Origin: Acetobacter aceti NBRC 14818
GTDB taxonomy: Bacteria > Pseudomonadota > Alphaproteobacteria > Acetobacterales > Acetobacteraceae
Assembly (NCBI RefSeq): GCF_000193495.2
Contig: NZ_AP023410.1
Span: 1,612,001 to 1,676,000 of the forward strand
Direction: 5' to 3'
Length of the DNA: 64,000 nt
Made by a program: the position numbers and the translations under genes. Below the pieces are notes generated by a model. It searched no databases and was not told where the DNA came from. It worked only from the letters and a program-made list of their open reading frames with translations. Of this stretch, positions 16,328-25,381 are shown piece by piece (position 1 is the stretch's first letter; each line of letters opens with the position of its first letter).

Positions 16328-17940
16328 ACGCGCTCTTCCCTTCTGACGCACCGATTGCGGAAACTGCTTCGGAAACCGTCCGTGAACGGCTGCGTGCCGG
16401 TAAGGAAATTGCTCTTCTTGATGTGCGTGAAGAAGCTTTTTTTGCAGCAGGGCACCCGCTTTTTGCGGTCAATCTCCCGTTGGGACGTATTGAAGAGCTG
16501 GTTACAGCCCTTATTCCCCGCCATACCGTGCAGGTCGTGGTGTATGACAATGGAGAGGGGCTTGTCCGCCCTGCCGTCGAGTTGCTCAGGCAATTGGGTT
16601 ATGCGGATGTTTCGGCTCTGACGGGTGGCCTGGACGGTTGGCGTGCATCCGGAGGCGAACTGTTCATCGACGTGAATGTGCCGTCCAAGGCGTTCGGCGA
16701 ACTGGTCGAGCATGTCCGCCATACGCCTTCCCTGCCAGCGGAAGAGGTACATGCCCGCATCGCGCGAGGCGATGATCTTGTCATTCTCGATGCACGGCGT
16801 TTCGTGGAATACAACACGATGTCCATTCCCGGCGGTCGCTCCGTGCCCGGGGCAGAACTCGCCCTACGGGTGCGCGATATAGCGCCGTCACCGGATACCA
16901 CGGTGATCGTGAACTGCGCTGGCCGCACGCGTTCGATCATTGGCACGCAGTCTCTGGTCAATGCAGAAATTCCCAACCCTGTGTTTGCCCTGCGCAATGG
17001 CACGATCGGCTGGACGTTGGCCGGGTTCGAACTCGATCATGAGGCCAGTCGCAAAGCTCCGGATTTCACGGAGGCAAATCACGTCAAAGCGCGACAGAGA
17101 GCGCAGGAGCTTGCCGAAAAGACGGGTGTTGAGTTCATCACGCCTGTCCAGTTTAAAGAACTTGAAAGCAGGGCAGACCGTTCCCTATACCGGCTCGACG
17201 TGCGGTCACCGGAGGAATATGAATCCGAACATCTGGAGGCGTTCCGATCCGCCCCCGGTGGTCAGCTGGTGCAGGCAACGGATGAATGGATCGGTGTTCG
17301 TCACGGCACGATCGTTCTGACAGATACGGATGGTGTTCGTTCCCGCATGACAGGCCACTGGCTGCGTCAGCTTGGCTGGAAGCATGTGTATGTTCTGGAT
17401 GACTGGACAGGGCTGAAGCGGGAAACGGGGCCACAACCTGTTCTCCTGTCGCGTTCTCTTGCTGATATTCCTTCGATCACACCAGCTGATCTTCTGACTC
17501 AGAATAAGGGATCCAACCCGCCCTTGATCCTTGACCTTGCTACCAGTCGGATATTCAGAACAGAGCATATTCCCGGAGCTTTTTTTGTCATTCCAACGGA
17601 TCTGGTGTCCCCTCCCGATGTTCTGAAGAAGAGAGGGGTTGTTCTGACTTCTCCTGATGGCATTGCTGCACAGATTGCCGCTCGGCATCTTGTGGAAAAT
17701 GGTGTCGCAGTACAAGTGCTGCAAGGCGGAACCGCAGCATGGAAAGCATATGGTCAGGCGCTTGAAGCGGGTCTATTCAAAGAAAATAGTCTTTCAGAAC
17801 CAGTAGATATCTACAAACGACCTTATGAAGGCACTGACAATGCCCGTGAAGCCATGCAGGCTTATCTGGATTGGGAGTTTGGTCTTGTCGCCCAGCTTGA
17901 GCGAGACGGCACCCACGGTTTTTCTGTGCTGGAAACGTAA
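16324..17940 (+). CDS. four-domain rhodanese-like protein
   Basis: A 538-residue protein built from four rhodanese-like modules (about residues 10-115, 128-235, 255-365 and 380-490). Only module 2 keeps the catalytic cysteine, Cys198 in the loop CAGRTR. The loops of the other modules read DNGEGLVR, DTDGVRSR and SPDGIAAQ, with no cysteine, so they should be non-catalytic. Rhodaneses move sulfane sulfur via a persulfide. The start overlaps the thiol dioxygenase stop by four bases. The C-terminal 40 residues form an extra helical tail. A terminator follows. Confidence 0.85.
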   Translation: MNALFPSDAPIAETASETVRERLRAGKEIALLDVREEAFFAAGHPLFAVNLPLGRIEELVTALIPRHTVQVVVYDNGEGLVRPAVELLRQLGYADVSALTGGLDGWRASGGELFIDVNVPSKAFGELVEHVRHTPSLPAEEVHARIARGDDLVILDARRFVEYNTMSIPGGRSVPGAELALRVRDIAPSPDTTVIVNCAGRTRSIIGTQSLVNAEIPNPVFALRNGTIGWTLAGFELDHEASRKAPDFTEANHVKARQRAQELAEKTGVEFITPVQFKELESRADRSLYRLDVRSPEEYESEHLEAFRSAPGGQLVQATDEWIGVRHGTIVLTDTDGVRSRMTGHWLRQLGWKHVYVLDDWTGLKRETGPQPVLLSRSLADIPSITPADLLTQNKGSNPPLILDLATSRIFRTEHIPGAFFVIPTDLVSPPDVLKKRGVVLTSPDGIAAQIAARHLVENGVAVQVLQGGTAAWKAYGQALEAGLFKENSLSEPVDIYKRPYEGTDNAREAMQAYLDWEFGLVAQLERDGTHGFSVLET

Positions 17941-17962
17941 CCTGGTTCTGTTCATGCGAGCA

Positions 17963-18000
17963 AAAAAGGGAGAAGTGGAAGCCGCTTCTCCCTTTTTTTC
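17963..18000 (+). terminator. intrinsic terminator after the rhodanese gene
   Basis: agggagaag pairs with cttctccct across a short loop, followed directly by a run of seven T. It closes the rightward organosulfur operon. The A-run before the stem could allow weaker function in the opposite direction for the converging receptor gene. Confidence 0.8.
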
Positions 18001-18185
18001 TTCTACTTGATGAGACATTGGTTGCGGGAGCAGTAACGAATATTATTATATAAAACCGATCATTATAATGATTGCATTTCTAATGTTTACGGAAAACGAA
18101 TCAGTATTATAAAAACATTTTGTATTACTATCAGGCTCCAGGAAGGGAACATGATTTCCATGCTCCCGGCCTGTTTATCTTCATC

Positions 18186-20567
18186 TTACAATGTAAATCG
18201 TGCAGTTGCGTAAATCGTGCGAGGATCGGTGTAATATCCTGAATAGTAAATCGGAACACCGCGTCCCTGTGTAAAGGCTGTTCCCTGCAGATAGCGATGA
18301 TCCAACAGATTGCGTCCTTGTACCTGTAGCTGCCAGCGCTTATCGGGACTGGTCCAACTCATCATGGCGTTGACATAGGTCTGGGCGGGAATCCGGTCCT
18401 GCCGGTTGGCCTGAGATGTTGTGTGCAGATTGGTCTGGAAGGAAACGTCTGCACCGATCACGAAGGTTCCCGGAAGAGACACGGGAATATGATAGGTCAG
18501 AGAGCCCGCATTCTGAAAGCGGGGCGACCAGGGGAGTGGCGCTCCTGCATAAGGCGTCGTGTTGTAAAGACTGCCGTCAGCCAGAGCTATCCGTGCGGCA
18601 TTTCCTTTAAACTTGTCCAGAGAGGAATAAAGATAGGAAGCGGTATAGTGAAAATCGAGATCTTTCGTGATCTTGACGAATGTTTCGATCTCGGCACCTA
18701 CAGAATGACCTTTTCCTGCGTTAAACCGACGGCTCAATCCCGAAGATGGATCAAGCGTTGTCAACTGGATATCATCAAACTGATTCCAGAACAGAGCACC
18801 GTTGAAGCGTATGCGCCCGGGTAGAGGATCGGTTTTCATGCCGACTTCGTAGGTCGTGACAATTTCGGGCTTGTAAGGGATGGACGCCTGGAGACTGCCT
18901 GTGGCTCCGGGTGATTGCGCACGGAAATCGTATCCTGCTGATTTGCCACCCTGTGAGATGGAAGCATATGTCATCAGATTTGGGCGCGCCTGCCAGCTGA
19001 TCGCTCCTTTGGGTAGAAGCTGTGTCCAGCTCTTGTTGCCAGAGGCGGTCCAAGCGATGCCACCCTGCGGTGATGAAGACAGGAGTGTCGCAAGCTGGTT
19101 GGCCACTGTAGTAATGTGATTACCACCCGCGAGATAGCTCAGCGTTTCAGAGTTTGAGTGATTCTCCCAATTGAACCGTAATCCCGCTGTCAGAGTTACT
19201 GTCGGGGTGAGATGATAATGCGCCTCTCCGTAAACAGCCCAGTTGCGATTGAGCTGATCAATGACCGCATTGACCGGCATATAGCGTATATCTGCCGGAT
19301 TATTCGTCATTGTACCATAAGGATTGTTAGCGTTGCGATTTGTAAACCAGTCTTCGTAAAGGAAATAGGCACCGACATTGAAATCAAGTTTGCCGTAATC
19401 ACCATGGAGACGGAGCTCTTCTGAATACATTCTATCTTTGTAATAGAGTTGTTGAGATGATCGAGAATAGGCATCGCCAAAATTGTCGTACATCCCTTTA
19501 TCGTCATATCCCCGGATGCCCGTGATCGAAAACAGGGTCAGATGTGGGGAAATAGTATAGCGGACATTGCCGGTAAAACCGGCCTGTGAGTAATTGTTTT
19601 TTGGAAAAGCTGGGTTATAATTACCGTATTTGTAGTAATTCAACATATTCCCGACGCCGCGGTTGGTGCTCCCATCAACGGTTCCATCGAAGGCAAGAGT
19701 GATGTCCCAGTCTTCATTCGGCGTAAAGCGGAGTTTCCCGCGTGCCTGTGTGTAGTCGATATTATTGGTGTCTTTATTGACAGCATAGTTATGATCCACG
19801 CCGTCACGGGCATGATGATCAAATGCTATACTACCATAGATCTTGTCTTTCAGGATGGCGCCACTTGCGGCCACCCCGACCTGCCATTCATTGTAGGTGC
19901 CATAACCGGTCTGGACTACCACGCGCCGTTTGTTGGTCGGCACGATGGTATTGATATGCACCGCACCCCCCTCGGACTGGTGGCCGATAGATGTGACAGG
20001 CCCGCGATCGATCTGGATATTCTCCACGTCGAGCAGTTCCTGCATGTTACCCATGTTGCGCGGCAGATAGACCCCATCGATATAGGTGCCGACAGAAGGC
20101 TCACCCTGCGGATCAATTTCACCAATGCCACGAATGAAGTAATTTATGACTGAATAGCCTGGCATATTATTGGGGATATAGAGATTGGGTGTCAGACGTG
20201 CGAGCTGTTTCGTGCTTTGCACTCCCAGACGATCAAGACGCTCCGCGGACATCAATGTCGCGGAAGATGGTGTTTTCTGAAGGATGGCTTCCTTGCGGGC
20301 CGTGCGACTTTTCCCTGTAACGTTTACGGTTTCGGCCTGCGTCGATGCACGCACAGCATGAGGTGTCTTGTTGTGACGCGGAATCTGCCCGGAACCGGAA
20401 CTCCCTTTTTCTGCAGCCGGGTGCCTGATGCCCGCTGTTGCTGCAAAGACATCCTGTGCTGATCCAAAAAGAATCGTTGCGCAGCATGTTGTCTGGAGCA
20501 GGAAAGAGTAAGGGAAACGCCTGTTTCCAAAAGACTCTGCCGAATTGGCGCCACGACGAACATACAT
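18186..20567 (-). CDS. TonB-dependent outer-membrane receptor
   Basis: A 793-residue receptor. A long basic and hydrophobic leader (about 45 residues) precedes the plug domain, which shows QKTPSSATLMSAERLDRLG, NYFIRGIGE and a VENIQIDRGPVTS segment. A 22-strand-type barrel with many aromatic turns follows, ending in ATARFTL. It lies between the rhodanese gene and a divergently transcribed sulfonate-type binding protein. Import of the same organosulfur compound, rather than iron siderophores, is therefore likely, but this is inference from position. Confidence 0.85.
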   Translation of the reverse strand: MYVRRGANSAESFGNRRFPYSFLLQTTCCATILFGSAQDVFAATAGIRHPAAEKGSSGSGQIPRHNKTPHAVRASTQAETVNVTGKSRTARKEAILQKTPSSATLMSAERLDRLGVQSTKQLARLTPNLYIPNNMPGYSVINYFIRGIGEIDPQGEPSVGTYIDGVYLPRNMGNMQELLDVENIQIDRGPVTSIGHQSEGGAVHINTIVPTNKRRVVVQTGYGTYNEWQVGVAASGAILKDKIYGSIAFDHHARDGVDHNYAVNKDTNNIDYTQARGKLRFTPNEDWDITLAFDGTVDGSTNRGVGNMLNYYKYGNYNPAFPKNNYSQAGFTGNVRYTISPHLTLFSITGIRGYDDKGMYDNFGDAYSRSSQQLYYKDRMYSEELRLHGDYGKLDFNVGAYFLYEDWFTNRNANNPYGTMTNNPADIRYMPVNAVIDQLNRNWAVYGEAHYHLTPTVTLTAGLRFNWENHSNSETLSYLAGGNHITTVANQLATLLSSSPQGGIAWTASGNKSWTQLLPKGAISWQARPNLMTYASISQGGKSAGYDFRAQSPGATGSLQASIPYKPEIVTTYEVGMKTDPLPGRIRFNGALFWNQFDDIQLTTLDPSSGLSRRFNAGKGHSVGAEIETFVKITKDLDFHYTASYLYSSLDKFKGNAARIALADGSLYNTTPYAGAPLPWSPRFQNAGSLTYHIPVSLPGTFVIGADVSFQTNLHTTSQANRQDRIPAQTYVNAMMSWTSPDKRWQLQVQGRNLLDHRYLQGTAFTQGRGVPIYYSGYYTDPRTIYATARFTL

Positions 20568-20811
20568 TTGTGCCTCGATCTCGTTTGCAACAGAATAAAA
20601 TGTGAAGAATGACCTGCATTGTCACTTACTTGGCATATTCAACAAAACTTCTGACGCGGTCGATCAATTAATACAAAAGAGATCGTTGACCTTACCTGTT
20701 TGTTGCAGATTTAGAATGCTCATTCATATATCAATAATTTTTTATGATCATGCTATGATAATTCATGAAAAGATAGAAACCGGTTGATTCATGGATTTGA
20801 GTGGAACGCAC

Positions 20812-21804
20812 ATGACATCTTTCACGAGATACCTTTCTCGCCGTCGTTTTGGTCTTGGCGCGCTTTCCTCTCTTTGCAGTGCACCGCTTCTCACATCCGG
20901 CAGTCTTCATGCGGAAGAACTTTCATCCGTTACCCTGCGCGTTGCGAGTTTTCGAGGAATGGATTCTACAATCCTGCCTGCAGCCGGTCTTACAGATTTT
21001 CCATACAAGGTGGAATTCAGCGAGTTCAATTCCGGAAATCTTATTGCACAGGCAATCAACGCTGATGCAATTGACGTTGGGCAATGGAGCGAAATCCCTC
21101 TGGCCTTTATTGCCGCCTCAAACGCACGCGTGAAAGTGGTTGCTGCCATTGATGGAGCGACAACCAATCAGGCGGTTATTGTGCCAGCCAACTCTTCTGC
21201 CCGCTCATTCGCCGATCTGAAAAATCGCAAGATTGGGTATATCCGTTCTACAACCGCTCATTATTTCCTGATCCGTATGCTTGCGAAGGCAGGTCTCACT
21301 CTTGCTGACATCACGCCTGTGCCTTTGGGCATGAGCCAGGGGCTTACGGCGCTGAAGTCAGGCAGTCTCGACGCCTGGGCAACCTATGGGTATGTGATTC
21401 CCATGCTTGTGGGTGATGGCTCTGCACGTATTCTGGAGAGTGCTGAAAATATCCTTTCCGGACATTACTTCATCGGAGCTAATCCTGTTCGGCTTCCCGA
21501 TCCAGCATTTCGATTGGCTGTTGCAGATTACATCAATCGTTTGGGAAAGGCTTATGCGCTTCTGACGCAGAATAAGGAGAAGTGGGCAAAGGTCATTTCT
21601 CCAGTCATTCAGGTTCCGGAAAACATCGTGCTGAGCGATCTCAATGCACAGAACCGCCCGTTTCGTATACGTCCCTGGAACGAAGATGATATTAGAAGCG
21701 CACAGAATGTTGTCGATACCTTTATCGAACAACGTCTGATTTCTACACGCCCGGATTTCAAATCTGTTTTTTCAAATGATCTGACACCGCTCCTCAAAGG
21801 ATAG
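20812..21804 (+). CDS. ABC transporter substrate-binding protein (SsuA-like), Tat signal
   Basis: A 330-residue binding protein. The start at 20812 gives a classic twin-arginine leader, SRRRFGLG at residues 9-16, with cleavage expected near SLHAEEL. An alternative start at 20791 adds seven residues. The mature part shows SsuA-type motifs: INADAIDVGQWSEIPL, SFADLKNRKIGYIRS and GLTALKSGSLDAWATYG. No permease gene accompanies it, and the nearby ATPase gene is truncated by an IS5-like element. It may borrow the other transporter or be a stranded remnant. Confidence 0.85.
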   Translation: MTSFTRYLSRRRFGLGALSSLCSAPLLTSGSLHAEELSSVTLRVASFRGMDSTILPAAGLTDFPYKVEFSEFNSGNLIAQAINADAIDVGQWSEIPLAFIAASNARVKVVAAIDGATTNQAVIVPANSSARSFADLKNRKIGYIRSTTAHYFLIRMLAKAGLTLADITPVPLGMSQGLTALKSGSLDAWATYGYVIPMLVGDGSARILESAENILSGHYFIGANPVRLPDPAFRLAVADYINRLGKAYALLTQNKEKWAKVISPVIQVPENIVLSDLNAQNRPFRIRPWNEDDIRSAQNVVDTFIEQRLISTRPDFKSVFSNDLTPLLKG

Positions 21805-22019
21805 GCCCGATAATCATGAGTATGGTGGTCGTCAGAAGTCCGCCATCATACCAATGTCAGAGGGCGGTCTTGCAACTGGGTAGTGTCTGTTCAGATTGCT
21901 CTGTACGTTATCATGGACACGGTCGGCGATATTTTTCTGGATGATCTGATGAATTCAAATGACGGGATCAATGGCATCGCCAGACCATCAGAATAAAAAA
22001 GTTCCGTTTTGAATTCGCT

Positions 22020-22414
22020 TTATCCGTCAACTCCTAGATGTTTCAGAAGCGTAGCGCGCAACTGCACAAAGGCTGGATCGTAATGTCGTCGTGGGTGCGA
22101 AAGCGAAATGGGTAACTCTGCCCGGATGCGTCCTTCTTCAAGCACGACAGCCCGGTCTGCCAGCAGAAGAGCCTCGTCCACATCATGCGTTACGAGCAGG
22201 ACGGCGCTTTTGTGACGTTGCCAGAGGGCCGATACCAGATCCTGCATGTGCAGGCGCGTCAGAGCGTCCAGTGCAGCAAATGGCTCATCCAGCATCAGAA
22301 ATTTTGGTTCCCGGATGAGCGCACGCGCCAGCGCTGCACGCTGAGCTTCTCCTCCGGACAAGGTCAGTGGCCATGCGTCCGTACGATGACCAAGCCCCAC
22401 TTCTTCAAGAACCT
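22020..22414 (-). pseudogene. ABC transporter ATPase, 5' part removed by IS5-like element
   Basis: The remaining 130 or so residues include the signature LSGGEAQR, Walker B FLMLDEP, D-loop AALD and switch THDVDEAL of an SsuB/TauB-type ATPase. The reading frame runs into the IS at 22415, so the Walker A half is missing. The sequence beyond the other end of the IS does not encode the missing half, so a deletion or rearrangement accompanied the insertion. The downstream end near 22020 is intact. Confidence 0.9.
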
Positions 22415-23704
22415 GGAGGGTTCGAAAAACCCTCTGGTTTTGGGCCTCTCTGTGTGATTCCATCACTCCTGCATTGATTGGGGGCATGGATCATGAAGCA
22501 GCCTGGTTTCTTTGATGTTGAAGAGCGGTTTGCTCGGCTGAGCGGGCTTGGTGATCAACTCGAAGCGTTTTCCCGGACTGTGGATTTTGAAGTGTTCCGC
22601 CCTGATCTTGAGAAGGCTCTGGCCTATTCAGACGGCAGCAAAGGCGGACGTCCGCCGTTTGATGCCGTGTTGATGTTCAAAATTCTGGTGATCCAGACGC
22701 TGAACAATTTGTCTGATGAGCGGACAGAGTATCTGATCAACGATCGCCTCTCCTTCATGCGTTTCCTTGGTCTGGGGCTGTCGGATCGTGTGCCTGACGC
22801 CAAAACGGTCTGGCTGTTCCGCGAACGTCTGACACAGGCGGGTGCGATTGAAAGACTGTTTGACCGCTTTGACGCGACCCTGCGCAACGCCGGGTATTTG
22901 CCGATGTCGGGCCAGATCCTGGACGCAACGCTGGTGGCTGCTCCAAAGCAGCGCAATACGAATGCCGAGAAGGCAGATCTCCGGGCAGGGCGTATTCCTG
23001 AAGACTGGCAGGACAAGCCGTCCAAACTGTCCCACAAGGATCGCCATGCGCGCTGGACGCTGAAGTTCACGAAAGCAAAGCGGCAGGATGACGGGAGTAT
23101 GCCTGCAACGGATCTCGCCATCCCGTTCTTTGGCTACAAATCTCACGTCTCTATCGACCGGAAGTTCCGGTTCATCCGGAAATGGAAGACCACAGACGCC
23201 GCCGCCAGCGATGGGGCACGATTGAGAGAAGGTCTGCTTGATAAAACCAATACGGCCTCAACCGTTTGGGCAGATACAGCCTATCGCTCAAAAGCCAATG
23301 AAGACTTCATGGACAAAGAGGGTTTCGTCTCGAAGGTTCACAGGAAAAAGCCGCACCTCAAACCCATGCCCCGCCATATCCAGCGATCCAACGCAGGAAA
23401 ATCAGTGATCCGATCCCGCGTTGAGCATGTCTTTGCAGATCAGAAATCACAGACCGGACTATTCATCCGAACTGTTGGCATCATACGGGCCACCATGAGG
23501 ATCGGTCTGGCCAATATCGTCTACACTATGCGCCGCTTCCTCTTCCTGGAACGGATCAGCACCGCTGCGTAGCAATCCAGCAGAGGATAACTCCTGATCT
23601 GCTCAAAGCGCAGATCAGAAACCATCACAGCAACCATCAATCAGTACGACAAAACTCAGAAATCAGGACAAAACTGCATCAAATAACCGTTCTTCGATCC
23701 CTCC
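22415..23704 (+). mobile_element. IS5-family insertion sequence, copy 2 (intact)
   Basis: About 1.29 kb between terminal repeats ggagggttcgaaaaacc (left) and the reverse complement of ggagggatcgaagaacgg (right). It carries one complete transposase on the plus strand, opposite to copy 1. It interrupts an ABC ATPase gene. No convincing target duplication is visible at its borders. Confidence 0.9.
22493..23572 (+). CDS. IS5-family transposase
   Basis: A 359-residue transposase starting MKQPGFFDVEER; a start 15 bases upstream is possible. The N-terminal helical domain has GSKGGRPPFDAVLMFKILVI, and the DDE-type core includes the ILDATLVAAPKQ strand, VWADTAYRSKAN and SVIRSRVEHVFADQKS, where the catalytic Asp, Asp and Glu of IS5 enzymes fall. 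It runs through to the last residues (RRFLFLERISTAA) that copy 1 loses through its frameshift. It appears complete and could be active. Confidence 0.9.
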   Translation: MKQPGFFDVEERFARLSGLGDQLEAFSRTVDFEVFRPDLEKALAYSDGSKGGRPPFDAVLMFKILVIQTLNNLSDERTEYLINDRLSFMRFLGLGLSDRVPDAKTVWLFRERLTQAGAIERLFDRFDATLRNAGYLPMSGQILDATLVAAPKQRNTNAEKADLRAGRIPEDWQDKPSKLSHKDRHARWTLKFTKAKRQDDGSMPATDLAIPFFGYKSHVSIDRKFRFIRKWKTTDAAASDGARLREGLLDKTNTASTVWADTAYRSKANEDFMDKEGFVSKVHRKKPHLKPMPRHIQRSNAGKSVIRSRVEHVFADQKSQTGLFIRTVGIIRATMRIGLANIVYTMRRFLFLERISTAA

Positions 23705-23709
23705 ATGTG

Positions 23710-24594
23710 ATGGGAGTGTATCCGATCGCGGAAGCCGAGGTGCGATTTCTATCGACAGTTCGCCTGTCATTGCTCTCTGGTCCTTATCCTGATTTTTCGG
23801 AGGACAATCTTTCCGGAAAGCCGGTCAGCGGCAATCGGAAAACAAGAGGCAGGGCTGGCACAGCTCAGGCTTTGCGGTTGGCTTCGTTTTTGTGGATCAG
23901 CTTTTATACGTTCTGGCAATACAGGTCTTATCAACAGTCTGTGTATGGTTTTGGTCTTACACAGATGTATCCAGATAATGCGAACGACAGTTTGAAACGC
24001 TATTATCGGAAAGCGGACCCATCGGAGATATTCAGTCAGCTTCTCTTCAAGATTCATGGATCTGATGACATCCGGAAAGATTCTCGAAGGTTCGATCTTT
24101 TGGTGGAGAATCTGGTTTCGTCTGTTGGTTTCGATGAGGCTCTGAATATTATGAATCAGATGCTCTCCGATGTTTATGAGATGAAGAAAATTGTCAGGAA
24201 GCGGCCGCGGTATAGGCGGTTGCCTGAGAGTGAGAAGGTCAAAGGTTCTTCTGAAGATTTTTTTGAGAAAGATGAATTGCTCTCTTGTCTCGTTCTTTCT
24301 GGTTTTGGTTGTCGTGATATTTTCAGTCTGGTCACCCGCTCGGAAGACGTGAAAGGTCTTGTCGGATCTTTAGAGATTGTTTTTGGTTCGTTGATTGTGA
24401 GGAAGGACGAAGAGGAGGCGGTACATAGGAGGGATCGGCTTCGCGCGTTTGATCGTCTGGCCGAGTTTGTGATGAAAGCGCGTAATCTGTATAATTATGA
24501 GCAGCCTGCTGGTGGTCTTATCGTTGAGAACGAACTGACAGGCGAATTTGGTCCAAGTGACGTGGCTTCGGTTGGAGCGGGTTCATCAAAATGA
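23710..24594 (+). CDS. hypothetical protein beginning at the IS border
   Basis: A frame of 294 codons that opens within a few bases of the IS5-like element's end. There is no ribosome-binding site upstream, so the 5' part may be lost or a later start may be used. The part after about residue 80 is hydrophilic and rich in Asp, Glu, Lys and Ser. Codon use is AT-shifted compared with the neighbouring operons. No family recognised. Confidence 0.45.
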   Translation: MGVYPIAEAEVRFLSTVRLSLLSGPYPDFSEDNLSGKPVSGNRKTRGRAGTAQALRLASFLWISFYTFWQYRSYQQSVYGFGLTQMYPDNANDSLKRYYRKADPSEIFSQLLFKIHGSDDIRKDSRRFDLLVENLVSSVGFDEALNIMNQMLSDVYEMKKIVRKRPRYRRLPESEKVKGSSEDFFEKDELLSCLVLSGFGCRDIFSLVTRSEDVKGLVGSLEIVFGSLIVRKDEEEAVHRRDRLRAFDRLAEFVMKARNLYNYEQPAGGLIVENELTGEFGPSDVASVGAGSSK

Positions 24595-25048
24595 TTCGGC
24601 AGGTCAGAACTGACTGCGGAAAACGCTGAATGCCGGGTCGCCAGAAGACGTACTTTTACACACTTGTTTCGCAGAAAACGGCTGTTTTCTGCGAATGTGT
24701 AGGGTGATGGCAGATTGGAATCTGTTCCAGCACTACAAGACCAAGTCCGAAAAAACGACTTCTGTAGACTAACAGAGTGATTCTCCGCTGGCTTAATTTT
24801 CGCTCTCCTTAATTTTCTATGACGCGCTACAAAGCATCATGAAAAATAGCTGAGATTCAACGGACTCAGCCTAGGGGTATATTATGGGGTATTCCGGAAA
24901 ATATTTCTTTAGAAAATCGCATTAAAACATGATTCTATGCCTATAATTTGATTGACATCCCCTCCGCCAATTCCAATTTTTATTCAATAAAATTAAGCTC
25001 TTACGGACAGACATTCAGAGCGTCGTTCTGAGGTCTGGAGAGACGTTT
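24595..25048. other. intergenic stretch, AT-rich with one hairpin
   Basis: About 450 bases without a supported gene. The only strong structure is a perfect stem: ttcgcagaaaac (24668-24679) pairs with gttttctgcgaa (24684-24695). Short outer complementarity (acaca with tgtgt) extends it. No T-run follows. The right part is AT-rich. Confidence 0.6.
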
Positions 25049-25381
25049 TCAGCCCGCAGCCTGCTCCAGAACATCCTGAACCAGACGGTTCAGACTGACG
25101 CCACGTGCCGCTGCCATCTCGACGGCCCGGGCGTGCGCTTCAGGTGGCAGACGCACCTGGAATTTGCCGGAATAGTGCTTCACAGGCTCGACACCTTTCT
25201 CGGCGCACATCTCCAGAAAAACACGCAGGGATGTTTCCCCTTCCTGCCGAAGACCTTCCACGCTGTCGGCGTAAAAGTCGGCCCCGCCATTGAGGCCGAC
25301 GAACTCGCCCCGGAACAGGCCAATCTCAGGATCAAACTGAATGACGGCCCGATGGCCGCTGATCTCCATCATGTTGTTCAT
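25049..25381 (-). CDS. hicB: HicB-type antitoxin
   Basis: A 110-residue protein. The N-terminal partial RNase H-like fold reads GHRAVIQFDPEIGLFRGEFV, with the FYADSVEGLRQEGETSLRVFL helix. The C-terminal part, VRLPPEAHARAVEMAAARG, is a ribbon-helix-helix DNA-binding segment. This is the usual two-domain layout of HicB antitoxins, which neutralise HicA and repress the operon. It overlaps the toxin gene by four bases and is second in the pair. Confidence 0.9.
   Translation of the reverse strand: MNNMMEISGHRAVIQFDPEIGLFRGEFVGLNGGADFYADSVEGLRQEGETSLRVFLEMCAEKGVEPVKHYSGKFQVRLPPEAHARAVEMAAARGVSLNRLVQDVLEQAAG

Noticed and set aside
21805-22019. Possible further IS fragment between the binding protein and the ATPase remnant
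   Set aside because: No frame in this 215-base gap matches transposase motifs convincingly.
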